Shown in pieces: positions 40,695-49,091 of a stretch of 64,000 nucleotides of DNA (positions within the stretch are counted from its first letter, which is position 1; each line of letters starts with the position of its first letter). Location of the stretch: positions 2,589,426-2,653,425 of the forward strand of contig NZ_RBIL01000001.1 of NCBI RefSeq assembly GCF_003633755.1. Direction: 5' to 3'. The notes under the pieces were generated by a model. It was not told the DNA's origin. It saw nothing but the letters and a program-made list of their open reading frames with translations, and searched no databases. This stretch comes from Solirubrobacter pauli (GTDB lineage Bacteria; Actinomycetota; Thermoleophilia; Solirubrobacterales; Solirubrobacteraceae). The translations under genes were made by a program, and so were the position numbers.

Positions 40695-41861
40695 TCAGTC
40701 CGTGGTGAACGAGATGGAGAGCCACCCGAACGGCTCGCCCGGGAGGTAGTAGCCGGCGAAGACGGAGCTGGCGGCGCCCGGCGGCACGGCCCCGGGGACC
40801 CGCTCGTAGGAGAAGGTCGTGCCGCCGCCGGAGGTGAGGGCCTTCGACACGTCGAGCGTCTCCACTACCTGCCGCCGGTTCCCGCCGGCGGTGTCGCCGG
40901 AGCCGGTCATGCGGAAGATCACGCGCGAGGCGGGACCGTCCAGCTCGACCTCGGGGTCGTTGGCAACGAGGTCGATGCCGTGCGCGGCGTAGCGGAATGC
41001 GACCGTGCCCGAGAAGGTGATCCGCGCCGCGCCCGTGGCCGGATCGCACCAGCCCTCGGCGAAGGGGAATCGGTACGAGTAGACGAGCGGCGGCGCGCCC
41101 TCGAGCGCCTCGGCCGGGGCGCCGGCGGCGCCGCGCGAGGAGGTCGTGCCCTCGCCGCTGGCGATGTAGCGGATGAACGACTCGCGCACGCGCCACGTGA
41201 GCGTCGCGGACGTGATCGTGCGCGCGCCCGCGGGGCGCGTCTTCACCGGGGGCTCGGCGCTGCCGGGCACGGGCGGCGTGCCCGCCGCGGTGTTGAGCGT
41301 GCACGGGCCGGCAGCAGGCGTGGCCGGCGTGGACGGGGGAGCGGCGAACGTGCCGGCGGCGGCGACGGTTACAAACGCCTCCCGCGGCACCTTGGTCACC
41401 CGCAGGCGGCGTTGGATCGTCTTCGCGGCCGTGGCCGAGAGGTTCGCGCCGGTCGCCTCGAGCGAGAACCCCGTGGCGGTCTTCAGCGGAGCGACCGTGA
41501 GCGTGAGCACGGTGACCCGGCGGCCGCCGAGCACGGCGGTCACGCGCGGACGGGCGCCGAGCTCCAACCGCGGCGCGCCGAGCGTGACCGACCGCTCGCG
41601 CGTCTTCAGCCGGAGCGCTCCGGCGGCTCGGAGCGCGGTCGTCGTGGTCGACGTCGCGGGCAGCGTGAACCGACGTCCGGCGCGGGCGGCGACCCCGGTC
41701 GCCTGCACGGTGATCCCGCGGGCGCGCAGCGCGCGGTCGGTCTTCGACGTCACGGTCAGCGTGAGGGCGTCAGGCGCGGTCGCGCCGGTCGCGACGGACG
41801 GGAGCAGCGAGCCGCCGGCGAGCGCCAGCGCGACCGCGGCGGCTGCTCGCGTGCGCGTCAT
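40695..41861 (-). CDS. Secreted HtaA-domain heme-binding protein
   Basis: A 388-residue exported protein. I choose the ATG at 41861, which gives a signal peptide (MTRTRAAAAVALALAGGSLLP) and overlaps the preceding stop as ATGA. The N-terminal 190 residues contain two TLTV-type beta repeats. The C-terminal half is an HtaA domain with LTWRVRESFIRYIASGEG, FSGTVAFRYAAHGIDLV and the conserved ExELDGPASRVIF pattern. It should bind heme and relay it to the HmuT protein encoded nearby. It is translationally coupled to the first HtaA gene. Confidence 0.85.
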   Translation of the reverse strand: MTRTRAAAAVALALAGGSLLPSVATGATAPDALTLTVTSKTDRALRARGITVQATGVAARAGRRFTLPATSTTTTALRAAGALRLKTRERSVTLGAPRLELGARPRVTAVLGGRRVTVLTLTVAPLKTATGFSLEATGANLSATAAKTIQRRLRVTKVPREAFVTVAAAGTFAAPPSTPATPAAGPCTLNTAAGTPPVPGSAEPPVKTRPAGARTITSATLTWRVRESFIRYIASGEGTTSSRGAAGAPAEALEGAPPLVYSYRFPFAEGWCDPATGAARITFSGTVAFRYAAHGIDLVANDPEVELDGPASRVIFRMTGSGDTAGGNRRQVVETLDVSKALTSGGGTTFSYERVPGAVPPGAASSVFAGYYLPGEPFGWLSISFTTD

Positions 41862-43102
41862 CCGACCGCGGGCAGGGCGATCGTGAATGTGCCCCACGGC
41901 TGTCCGGCGCCGTACTCGCCGCCGCCGAGGCGCTCTGCCGGGGCGGTCACCTTGGCCGGGACGCGGATGTAGCGGCCGCCGGTCAGCGGGCTGCCCGAGA
42001 GGTCGAGGTCCATGACCTTCTGGTCCGTGTACGTCTCCGGCGCGGTGACGCAGAAGATGCCGTTACGCGCGGCGCTGCGGCCGCTCGCGTAGACGCTGCC
42101 GGTCTGACCGCTCCGGTCGATCTCGATCTTCAGGTTCGTGATCGCCTCGTCGATGCCGTGTGCCGGCATCGAGTAGGTGATCGAGCCGGCGAGCTGGATC
42201 GTCCGCGCGAGGTCGACGCCGGGCGTGTTGCTCGTGATCGTGAAGCGGTGGTCGTAGGCGGAGACCGGGTCCAGCCGGGTCGCCCCGCCGGACGCCACGA
42301 TCGACGGCGGCTGCACCGAGCACCCGGCGGCCGGCGTCAGGACGTACCGGGTCCAGCTGCGCAGGTCGCGGTTGCCCGGCAGGTCGCAGCTGAACCAGTC
42401 GACGCTGCCGGCCGGCGTCGCCGCGTAGCGCGCCGGGTCGCACGAGGGCGGCTCGGTCGGGTCGGGCGTCGGGGTGGCGGTCGCGCTCGATGCCGGCGTC
42501 GCGGTCGGCGCCGGCGCGGCCGGGAGCGGCGTCGAGACCGACCCGTTGTCGATCGCCACCGACGGCGGCGGTGCGACGGTCAGCGAGAACGTCCCGAGCG
42601 TGGAGGTCGGCGGCGTGCGCTTGAGCTTGAGCGTCTTGCGCAGGGCCTTGGCGGCCGCGGGCGTGAGCGCGATGCGCGCGCCGGTCACCGACAGGCGGCC
42701 GGCGGACGGGTTGAGCTCCACCGGCCGCGTGGCCTTGATGGTGAGCAGCCGCACGGTCTTCTTCGCCAGCTTGGCGGTCACGTACGAGGTGGAACGGCCG
42801 ATCGTGAGCTTCAGGGCCGTGGCGTTCGCGGTGCGCTTGCCTGAGGTGAATCGGAGCGCGCCCGCGAGCTCGACGGTCGCCGACGATCCCAGCGTGGTCT
42901 TGCCGCGCATGAGCATCAGGCGAGGCTGCGTCTTCGTGCTGCGCGAGGAGGCGGACACGCTCAGCGAGGACTGCTTGAGCGCACGCTGACCAGAGGCCGA
43001 CAGCTCGACGACGGCGGGCGCCGGCACGTAGGCGGCGGCGGTGCTGGGAACCGCGGCGCAGAGCGCGATCGCGGCAGCGAAGACAGAGCGAGAGTAAGAC
43101 AT
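41858..43102 (-). CDS. Secreted HtaA-domain heme-binding protein
   Basis: A 414-residue exported protein, first of the three-gene HtaA operon. Residues 1-24 are a signal peptide (CAAVPSTAAA). The N-terminal 190 residues are beta-repeat-like and rich in Lys/Arg. A Pro/Ala/Thr linker (about 195-225) leads to an HtaA domain (AGSVDWFSCDLPGNRDLRSWTRYV, IQLAGSITYSMPAHGIDEAI). Five Cys are in the HtaA part, which suggests disulfides. It is divergent from hmuT, and both operons share the iron-box region. Confidence 0.85.
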   Translation of the reverse strand: MSYSRSVFAAAIALCAAVPSTAAAYVPAPAVVELSASGQRALKQSSLSVSASSRSTKTQPRLMLMRGKTTLGSSATVELAGALRFTSGKRTANATALKLTIGRSTSYVTAKLAKKTVRLLTIKATRPVELNPSAGRLSVTGARIALTPAAAKALRKTLKLKRTPPTSTLGTFSLTVAPPPSVAIDNGSVSTPLPAAPAPTATPASSATATPTPDPTEPPSCDPARYAATPAGSVDWFSCDLPGNRDLRSWTRYVLTPAAGCSVQPPSIVASGGATRLDPVSAYDHRFTITSNTPGVDLARTIQLAGSITYSMPAHGIDEAITNLKIEIDRSGQTGSVYASGRSAARNGIFCVTAPETYTDQKVMDLDLSGSPLTGGRYIRVPAKVTAPAERLGGGEYGAGQPWGTFTIALPAVG

Positions 43103-43136
43103 CAGTCCAATTCCGACCGTGGTGGACGGAAACGGA

Positions 43137-43165
43137 CCCTAACACACCGGCTTAGGGTAGCCTAA
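43137..43165. promoter_or_regulatory. DtxR/IdeR-like iron box in htaA-hmuT divergent promoter
   Basis: TTAGGGTAGCCTAA at 43152-43165 matches 13 of the first 14 positions of the 19-base DtxR/IdeR consensus (TTAGGTTAGCCTAACCTAA); the last five do not match. CCCTAA at 43137-43142 faces TTAGGG at 43152-43157 as a second dyad. The box touches the first ATG of hmuT, so iron-loaded repressor would block both operons. Confidence 0.7.
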
Positions 43166-44019
43166 TGGCCCCCATGAACCGCCTTGTCGTCGCCCTCCTG
43201 CTGGCGCTCCTCGCCTTTGCCGCCCCCGCGCAGGCCGCTCCTCGCGTTGCCGCGCTGACGCCCTTCTCCGCCTCCACGATCACCCGCCTCGGCGTACGTC
43301 CGGTGGTGCTCGGCCAGACCCTCGGGGGCACCGACCAGTACCTCGCGTCGCTGCGCGGCGTGCCGGTGCTCACGCTCACGCACCCGCTGGGGCCGAACAT
43401 GGAGCAGCTCGCCACCTACAACCCGAGCATCGTGCTGTCCAGCAAGACGTGGCAGCGCGGGTCCGCGCCGATGCGGCGGCTCGGGATGAAGGTCTACGAG
43501 TCCGACCCCACGAGCGTCGCGGCCGTCGGCCGCGAGACCCGTGCGATCGGCAAGGTCCTGGGCCGCACGCGGGCCGCCAACGCGCTCGCGACCAAGATCG
43601 AGAACGACGTGCGCGCCGCCCAGCGGGGCATCAAGCGCCGCCCGCGCGTGCTCGTCATCCTCGGCGTGGGCCGCACGCCGCACGCGATGCTCGCGAACTC
43701 CTGGGGCGGCGACGTCGTCGCCAAGGCCGGCGGCCAGCTGCTCACGGCGGGGCTGCGGTCGCCGAGCGGGATCGCGCGCATCTCGGACGAGATCGTCGTC
43801 AAGCGCAACCCGGACATCATCATCGCCGTCCCGCACGGCAGCCCGGGCGCGATCAACAAGCTCGCCGCCTACTACCAGAACAACCCGAGCTGGCGGAACA
43901 CGCGCGCGGTGAAGAACAAGCGCGTGTACGTCGCGACCGGCAACCAGCTGCTGCAGCCGTACCCGGGCGTGGCGGCGACGATCCGCAGCGTCCGCGCCAA
44001 GTTCCTGAAGAACTACTAG
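43165..44019 (+). CDS. hmuT: Heme ABC transporter substrate-binding protein
   Basis: A 284-residue exported protein of the TroA-like BtuF/HmuT class. The signal peptide ends at PAQA. Signatures include VRPVVLGQTLGGTDQY, PNMEQLATYNPSIVLSS and RKVLVILG-like RPRVLVILGVGRTPHAML. It delivers heme to HmuUV. It has no lipobox Cys, unlike corynebacterial HmuT, so attachment must be by other means. ATG 43165 overlaps the iron box; ATG 43174 would leave it free. It is first in hmuTUV. Confidence 0.87.
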   Translation: MAPMNRLVVALLLALLAFAAPAQAAPRVAALTPFSASTITRLGVRPVVLGQTLGGTDQYLASLRGVPVLTLTHPLGPNMEQLATYNPSIVLSSKTWQRGSAPMRRLGMKVYESDPTSVAAVGRETRAIGKVLGRTRAANALATKIENDVRAAQRGIKRRPRVLVILGVGRTPHAMLANSWGGDVVAKAGGQLLTAGLRSPSGIARISDEIVVKRNPDIIIAVPHGSPGAINKLAAYYQNNPSWRNTRAVKNKRVYVATGNQLLQPYPGVAATIRSVRAKFLKNY

Positions 44020-44026
44020 GCACCCC

Positions 44027-45013
44027 TTGACGCTCCGACGCTCCTCCGTGGTCGTGACGGCCACCGTCGCGCTGCTCGCGGCCGCGACGGCGTCGATGAT
44101 CTTCGGCGCGGTCCACGTGCCGTTCTCGGACATCTGGGCCTCGCTGACCGGGCAGGCGGAGGAGGGGCCGCTGCGGCAGATCATCGTCGAGCTGCGGCTG
44201 CCGCGGACGGTCTCGGCGATCGTCGTCGGCGCGGCGCTCGGCGTGGCGGGAGCGCTGCTGCAGGGCGCGCTCGCGAACCCGCTCGCCTCGCCGGACGTGA
44301 TCGGCGTGACGGGCGGCGCCGGCTTCGGCGCGATGCTGACGCTGCTCGTGTGGCCGAGCGCGATCGCGCTGCTGCCGGTCGGCGCGCTCGTGTTCGGCAT
44401 CACCGCCGCCGCGATCGTCTTCGCGATCGGCTGGTCGGGCGCGCACGCGGGGTCGATCGGGCGCGTGATCCTCGCCGGCATCGCGATCACCGCGCTGTTC
44501 GGTGCGGCGACGACGTCGCTGATGGTCGCCTACAGCGACCGGGTGCAGTCGGCGATCTTCTGGCTCGCGGGCGGCCTGTCGTCGGACGGCTGGTCGTCGC
44601 TGAGCGTCGTCTGGCCGTACTTCACGGTCGGGTTCCTGATGGCCGTGTTCCTCGCTCGCCCGCTCGACCGGCTGGCGCTCGGCGACGACGTGGCGTCCTC
44701 GCTCGGCGGGCGGCCGCGGCTCGTGCGGTTGAGCGCCGCCGCCGCCGCGGCGCTGCTCGCGTCCTCCGCGGCCGCGATCGCCGGCCTGCTCGGCTTCCTC
44801 GGGCTCGTGATCCCGCACCTCGTGCGGCTGGCGGGCGGGACCGCGTCGCACCGCTTCGTCATCCCGGCGAGCGCGATCACCGGCGCGGCGCTGCTCGTCG
44901 CGGCGGACACGCTCGCGCGGGTCGTGCTCGCGCCGATCGAGCTGCCGGTCGGCCCGCTGATGGTCGTCCTCGGCGTGCCGCTGTTCCTGTGGCTGCTCCG
45001 GGAAGCCGTATGA
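44027..45013 (+). CDS. hmuU: Heme ABC transporter permease
   Basis: A 328-residue FecCD-type permease with about nine hydrophobic segments. RLPRTVSAIVVGAALGVAGALLQG and GLLGFLGLVIPHLVRL are the classical FecCD motifs; the latter lies at the ATPase contact. The start is TTG at 44027, 7 bases after hmuT (GTG 44048 is possible). Its stop overlaps the hmuV start by 4 bases (ATGA). Confidence 0.9.
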   Translation: MTLRRSSVVVTATVALLAAATASMIFGAVHVPFSDIWASLTGQAEEGPLRQIIVELRLPRTVSAIVVGAALGVAGALLQGALANPLASPDVIGVTGGAGFGAMLTLLVWPSAIALLPVGALVFGITAAAIVFAIGWSGAHAGSIGRVILAGIAITALFGAATTSLMVAYSDRVQSAIFWLAGGLSSDGWSSLSVVWPYFTVGFLMAVFLARPLDRLALGDDVASSLGGRPRLVRLSAAAAAALLASSAAAIAGLLGFLGLVIPHLVRLAGGTASHRFVIPASAITGAALLVAADTLARVVLAPIELPVGPLMVVLGVPLFLWLLREAV

Positions 45014-45783
45014 GCGAGGCGCGGCTGGTCGCCGAGGACGTCCACGTCAAGATCGGCGACACGCCGATCCTGCACGGCGCGTCGATGTCCGTGCACGCGG
45101 GCGAGCTGCTCGCGGTCGTCGGGCCCAACGGCGCCGGCAAGTCGACGTTCTCGCGCGCCGTGTCGGGCCTGCAGCCGATGGAGCAGGGCGACGTCCGCTG
45201 GAGCGGCACCCCGCTCGGCGAGCTCAAGGGGCGCAAGATCGCGCGGCTGCGCGCGTTCGTCCCCCAGCGCGCGCCGGTTCCCGCGGGCGTGACCGTCCGC
45301 GAGGCGGTCGAGCTCGGCCGCTCCCCGCACATCAAGGCCTTCCAGCGCCCCACGCGCCACGACCACGAAGCGGTCGAACACGCCCTCGAGCGCACCAACA
45401 CCCTCCAGTTCGCGGACCGGCGCCTGACCACGCTGTCGGGCGGCGAGCTCCAGCGCGTCCAGATCGCCGTCGGCCTCGCGCAAGAGGCCCCGGTGCTGAT
45501 CGCCGACGAGCCCACCTCGCACCTCGACCTCGGCGCGACCGCGATCGTCGCCCGGCTCCTGCGCCGCCTCGCCGACGACGGCCTCTCCGTGATCCTCGTC
45601 GTCCACGACCTCGCGTTGGCCGCGGCGATCGCGGATACCGTGGTCGTCATGGCCGCAGGCAAGACCGCCGCGACGGGCAAGCCCGCCGACGTCCTCACCC
45701 CCGAGCGCCTCAACGACGTCTGGCGCGTCGACGCCCAGCTCGACGAGGCCGGCGCGCTGCGCGTGAACTGGCTCGGGCGCTGA
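45010..45783 (+). CDS. hmuV: Heme ABC transporter ATP-binding protein
   Basis: A 257-residue ABC ATPase of the HmuV/FecE class. GPNGAGKST is Walker A, LSGGELQRVQIAVGLAQ the signature, VLIADEPTSHLD Walker B, and VVHDLALAA the switch His. It powers heme import through HmuU. It is translationally coupled to hmuU by ATGA. Confidence 0.92.
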   Translation: MSEARLVAEDVHVKIGDTPILHGASMSVHAGELLAVVGPNGAGKSTFSRAVSGLQPMEQGDVRWSGTPLGELKGRKIARLRAFVPQRAPVPAGVTVREAVELGRSPHIKAFQRPTRHDHEAVEHALERTNTLQFADRRLTTLSGGELQRVQIAVGLAQEAPVLIADEPTSHLDLGATAIVARLLRRLADDGLSVILVVHDLALAAAIADTVVVMAAGKTAATGKPADVLTPERLNDVWRVDAQLDEAGALRVNWLGR

Positions 45784-45789
45784 CCCGCC

Positions 45790-46002
45790 GTGCCGCGCCG
45801 CAACCGCCGCGCGCCCGGTCCACCGCCGGTCGAGTTCCGGCCGCCGCGCGCCGCGCGGGCGAGCTGCGAGAACAAGGAGCGCTACGCCAGCGAGGCCGAG
45901 GCGCGATCGATCGCGCTGATGAACGCGGCGCCGGGCCGGCCGGCCGCGACGCGCCCGTACCAGTGCTCCATCTGCGGCGCCTGGCACTTGACCTCGCGCT
46001 GA
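45790..46002 (+). CDS. Small zinc-ribbon-like protein
   Basis: A 70-residue basic protein with one Cys in ASCENKERY and a C-terminal YQCSICGAWHLTSR. The CxxC-x-x-WHLT ending is that of small zinc proteins common in Actinobacteria and their phages. The N-terminus is Arg/Pro-rich. The start is GTG at 45790, 6 bases after hmuV, so it may be cotranscribed with the heme operon. Function is unknown. Confidence 0.7.
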   Translation: MPRRNRRAPGPPPVEFRPPRAARASCENKERYASEAEARSIALMNAAPGRPAATRPYQCSICGAWHLTSR

Positions 46003-46018
46003 ATACGGCCGAGACCAC

Positions 46019-46062
46019 GGGTGGGTAGTCCAGGTAACGGAATCCGTAACGGAAACGACCCA
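46019..46062 (-). repeat. 44-bp dispersed palindromic repeat, copy 2
   Basis: Reverse-oriented copy of the element at 14808-14851, with 39 of 44 identical positions (changes at element positions 6, 16, 27, 30 and 31). It lies between the zinc-ribbon gene and the groEL terminator. Confidence 0.7.
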
Positions 46063-46105
46063 CCCGAGGCGGACGTGGTGCCCGCGGGTGTGATCAGCCG
46101 TTGCC

Positions 46106-46137
46106 TTAAACGCAACGGGGCCCCTTCCGGGGCCCCG
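46106..46137 (-). terminator. groEL intrinsic terminator
   Basis: On the minus strand CGGGGCCCC-GGAA-GGGGCCCCG (46137-46116) forms a 9-bp stem with a tetraloop, followed by TTGCGTTTAA. It lies 27 bases after the groEL stop. Confidence 0.85.
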
Positions 46138-46163
46138 AAGTACTGCTCAGCCGTGAGGCTGAT

Positions 46164-47798
46164 CTACATCATGCCGCCCATGTCGGGCATGCCGCCGCCC
46201 ATGCCGCCGCCGGCGCCATCCTTCTCCGGGACCTCGGCGACGATCGCCTCGGTGGTGAGGATGTTCTTGGCGATGGAGGCCGCGTTCTGCAGCGCGGAGC
46301 GCGTGACCATGGCGGGGTCGATGACGCCCGCGCCGACCAGGTCGACGTACTCGCCGGTGGCCGCGTTGAGGCCGATGCCGGCCTCGGAGCGACGCACCTC
46401 GTTGACGACGACCGAGCCCTCGAAGCCGGCGTTCTCGGAGATCTGACGCAGCGGCTCCTCGAGCGCGCGCAGGACGATGCGCATGCCGGTCTTCTCGTCG
46501 TCGATGCCGGTGGCGTCGACGTTGATGGAGGCCGCGGCCTCGACCAGGGCGATGCCGCCACCCGGGACGATGCCCTCCTCGAGCGCAGCGCGGGTCGCCT
46601 GGAGGGCGTCCTCGACGCGGTGCTTCTTCTCCTTCATCTCCGTCTCGGTGGCCGCGCCGACCTTGACGACGGCGACACCGCCGGAGAGCTTGGCGAGGCG
46701 CTCCTGCAGCTTCTCGCGATCGAAGTCCGAGTCGGTGTTCTCGATCTCGCCCTTGATCTGGTTGATGCGGCCCTTGATGGCCTCAGCCTCGCCGGCGCCG
46801 TCGACGATCGTCGAGTTGTCCTTGGCGACGACCACGCGACGGGCGCGACCGAGCTGCGAGATCTGCGTGTTCTCGAGCTTGAGGCCCATCTCCTCGGTGA
46901 TGACCTCGGCGCCCGTGAGGATCGCGATGTCCTCGAGCATGCGCTTGCGGCGGTCGCCGAAGCCCGGGGCCTTCACGGCGACGCCGGTGAACGTGCCGCG
47001 GAGCTTGTTGACGATGAGCGTGGCCAGAGCCTCGCCCTCGACGTCCTCGGCGATGATCAGCAGCGGGCGGCCGGACTGGATGACCTGCTCCAGGACGGGC
47101 AGGAGATCGCGGACGGAGCCGATCTTCTGGTTGGCGATGAGGATGTAGGGGTCCTCGAGAACCGCCTCCATGCGCTCCTGGTCCGTCGCCATGTAGGGCG
47201 AGATGTAGCCCTTGTCGAACTGCATGCCCTCGGTGAACTCGAGGTCCATGCCGAAGGTCTGACCCTCTTCGACGTTGACGACGCCGTCCTTGCCGACCTT
47301 GTCGATGGCGTCGGCGATGACGTCGCCGATCTCCTCGTCGCCGGCCGAGATCGTCGCGACGCGAGCGATCTGGTCCTTGCCGGAGATCTCCTTGGCCTGG
47401 CCGCGGATGTGCTCGACGACCTGGTCGACGGCGATCTCGATGCCCTTCTTGAGGGACAGCGGGTTCGCGCCGGCGGCAACGTTCTTCAGGCCCTGGCGGA
47501 CGATCGCCTGGGCGAGTACCGTCGCCGTCGTCGTGCCGTCGCCGGCAACATCGTTGGTCGCCGTGGCGACCTCGCGCACGAGCTGGGCGCCCTGGTTCTG
47601 GAAGACGTCCTCGACCTCGATCTCACGCGCGATGGTCACACCGTCGTTCGTGATCGTGGGAGCACCGAACTTCTTGTCCAGGACGACGTAGCGGCCGCGC
47701 GGGCCGAGCGTCACCTTGACGGCGTTGGCGACCGCGTCAACACCCTGCTCGAGGGCCTTGCGGGCCTCGACGTCGTACTTCAGTTCCTTGTGAGCCAT
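46164..47798 (-). CDS. groL: Chaperonin GroEL (HSP60)
   Basis: A 544-residue ATP-dependent chaperonin forming the double-ring folding machine with Gro[41 protein letters not shown] and the [12 protein letters not shown] signature are all present, and the C-terminus is the Gly-Met repeat tail typical of housekeeping GroEL. It follows groES by 27 bases in a CIRCE-controlled operon. Confidence 0.98.
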   Translation of the reverse strand: MAHKELKYDVEARKALEQGVDAVANAVKVTLGPRGRYVVLDKKFGAPTITNDGVTIAREIEVEDVFQNQGAQLVREVATATNDVAGDGTTTATVLAQAIVRQGLKNVAAGANPLSLKKGIEIAVDQVVEHIRGQAKEISGKDQIARVATISAGDEEIGDVIADAIDKVGKDGVVNVEEGQTFGMDLEFTEGMQFDKGYISPYMATDQERMEAVLEDPYILIANQKIGSVRDLLPVLEQVIQSGRPLLIIAEDVEGEALATLIVNKLRGTFTGVAVKAPGFGDRRKRMLEDIAILTGAEVITEEMGLKLENTQISQLGRARRVVVAKDNSTIVDGAGEAEAIKGRINQIKGEIENTDSDFDREKLQERLAKLSGGVAVVKVGAATETEMKEKKHRVEDALQATRAALEEGIVPGGGIALVEAAASINVDATGIDDEKTGMRIVLRALEEPLRQISENAGFEGSVVVNEVRRSEAGIGLNAATGEYVDLVGAGVIDPAMVTRSALQNAASIAKNILTTEAIVAEVPEKDGAGGGMGGGMPDMGGMM

Positions 47799-47825
47799 GT
47801 GTGCTTGGTCTCCTTGAAAAGCCGG

Positions 47826-48116
47826 TTAGCCGGCGACCTTGGCGAGGACGTCGGACTCGCGCAGGACCAGCAGGTCCTCGCCGTCGACCGTGATCTCGGT
47901 GCCGCCGTACTTCGAGTAGAGGACCTCGTCGCCCTCGACGACGTCGAGGGGCTGGCGCGTGCCGTTGTCGTCGAGCTTGCCGTCGCCGACGGCGAGGACC
48001 TTGCCCTTCTGCGGCTTTTCCTTGGCCGTGTCAGGAAGAACGATGCCGGAAGCGGTGGTCGCTTCCTCCTCGACGGCCTTGACGATCAGACGATCGCCCA
48101 GCGGCTTGAGCTTCAT
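47826..48116 (-). CDS. groS: Co-chaperonin GroES
   Basis: A 96-residue co-chaperonin that caps the GroEL ring. [14 protein letters not shown] is the N-terminal strand, [15 protein letters not shown] the mobile loop, and [15 protein letters not shown] the later signature. It is the first gene of the groES-groEL operon, behind two CIRCE elements. Confidence 0.97.
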   Translation of the reverse strand: MKLKPLGDRLIVKAVEEEATTASGIVLPDTAKEKPQKGKVLAVGDGKLDDNGTRQPLDVVEGDEVLYSKYGGTEITVDGEDLLVLRESDVLAKVAG

Positions 48117-48155
48117 TGAGTGACCTCCACTCAGATGGGTGCCTGGAAAATCCTC

Positions 48156-48182
48156 TTGGCACTCTCACGGGGAGAGTGCCAG
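48156..48182. promoter_or_regulatory. CIRCE operator, proximal
   Basis: TTGGCACTC-N9-GAGTGCCAG, the HrcA-binding dyad with one mismatched end base. It lies 40 bases before the groES start. Confidence 0.9.
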
Positions 48183-48226
48183 CGGCGGCCCATGATACGA
48201 CGAAAGTCGAGGTCGTCAAGGGTGAA

Positions 48227-48253
48227 TTGGCACTCTCTTCACAAGAGTGCCAA
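48227..48253. promoter_or_regulatory. CIRCE operator, distal
   Basis: TTGGCACTC-N9-GAGTGCCAA, a perfect dyad, 71 bases upstream of the proximal copy and 15 bases after the ASCH gene stop. The two sites suggest tight HrcA repression released by heat. Confidence 0.9.
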
Positions 48254-48267
48254 TTCTTTAGGCGGCG

Positions 48268-48666
48268 CTAATTCTGCGCGCCGCCGACTCCGCGGAGTCG
48301 GTCCTGGAAATCCGGCGGGTTCTCGACGATCTGCGAGAAGCGCACAACCGTGACCGTGTCGTCCAGGGCGACTTCGCGGTCATAGATCTGCTTGAGGAAG
48401 TGCACGAGCTCCTCCGTACGGCGGAACTCGGGGTTGTCGTGCTCGATGTCCCGCGGAGACAGGTCCTTGACCCGCTTGACCTCCACGTTGTCGATGACGG
48501 CGTGGAACAGCTTCTCGCGTGGCGAGTACTGGTAGCCGACGGTGACGAGCACGACCTGGTTCTTGCGGTACTTGTGCCGCTTGTCGCCGAGGCGGATGGT
48601 GGCGGTCTTGCGACCACGCTTCATCTGGTCGGCGAACACCGTGGAGTAGAAGTTGAGGACCTGCAC
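48268..48666 (-). CDS. ASCH-domain RNA-binding protein
   Basis: A 132-residue protein with an ASCH fold: MQVLNFYSTVFADQMKRGRKTATIRLGDK, then VVLVTVGYQYSPREKLFHAVIDNVEVKRVKDL over two lines of strand. ASCH domains bind RNA or act as small nucleases/amidohydrolases. It lies directly upstream of the groES promoter on the same strand and after a Nudix gene (11-base gap). Confidence 0.8.
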   Translation of the reverse strand: MQVLNFYSTVFADQMKRGRKTATIRLGDKRHKYRKNQVVLVTVGYQYSPREKLFHAVIDNVEVKRVKDLSPRDIEHDNPEFRRTEELVHFLKQIYDREVALDDTVTVVRFSQIVENPPDFQDRLRGVGGAQN

Positions 48667-48677
48667 GAGGCGGCAGA

Positions 48678-49091
48678 CTAGCGTCCGGAGGCCTTCTGGG
48701 CCAACAACCGCTCGATCAAGGCTCGCTCGCCCGGGTACGAAAGGGCTCCAGGCGCCTGAGAAAGCTCGATCCAGCGCGCATCGTCGACCTCGTGGTCATG
48801 GTCGCTCGTCGAGCCGTCGACGTACTCGCAGAGGAAGAAGTGGACGGTCTTGCGCACCCGCCGGCCGCCGCGGCGGTAGGTGTAGCGAACATCGCCGAGG
48901 GGCTCGAGCACGTTCGCCACGACGCCCGTCTCCTCCCGCACCTCGCGCGCCGCGACCTGCTCCGGCGTCTCGCCCTGCTCCATGCCGCCCTTCGGGAGCC
49001 CGGTGACCGTCTTGCCCGCGGGGGTGATCACGAGGAGCTCTTCTCCTCGCAGGACCACCCCGCCGTAAGACGTCTCGAGCTCAGTAGACAT
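48678..49091 (-). CDS. Nudix hydrolase
   Basis: A 137-residue Nudix protein. GLPKGGMEQGETPEQVAAR followed by EVREETGV is the complete Nudix box. The TYRRGGRRVRKTVHFFLCEY segment resembles diadenosine polyphosphate hydrolases and MutT-like proteins. Its start overlaps the Crp/Fnr gene's end by 11 bases. Confidence 0.87.
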   Translation of the reverse strand: MSTELETSYGGVVLRGEELLVITPAGKTVTGLPKGGMEQGETPEQVAAREVREETGVVANVLEPLGDVRYTYRRGGRRVRKTVHFFLCEYVDGSTSDHDHEVDDARWIELSQAPGALSYPGERALIERLLAQKASGR

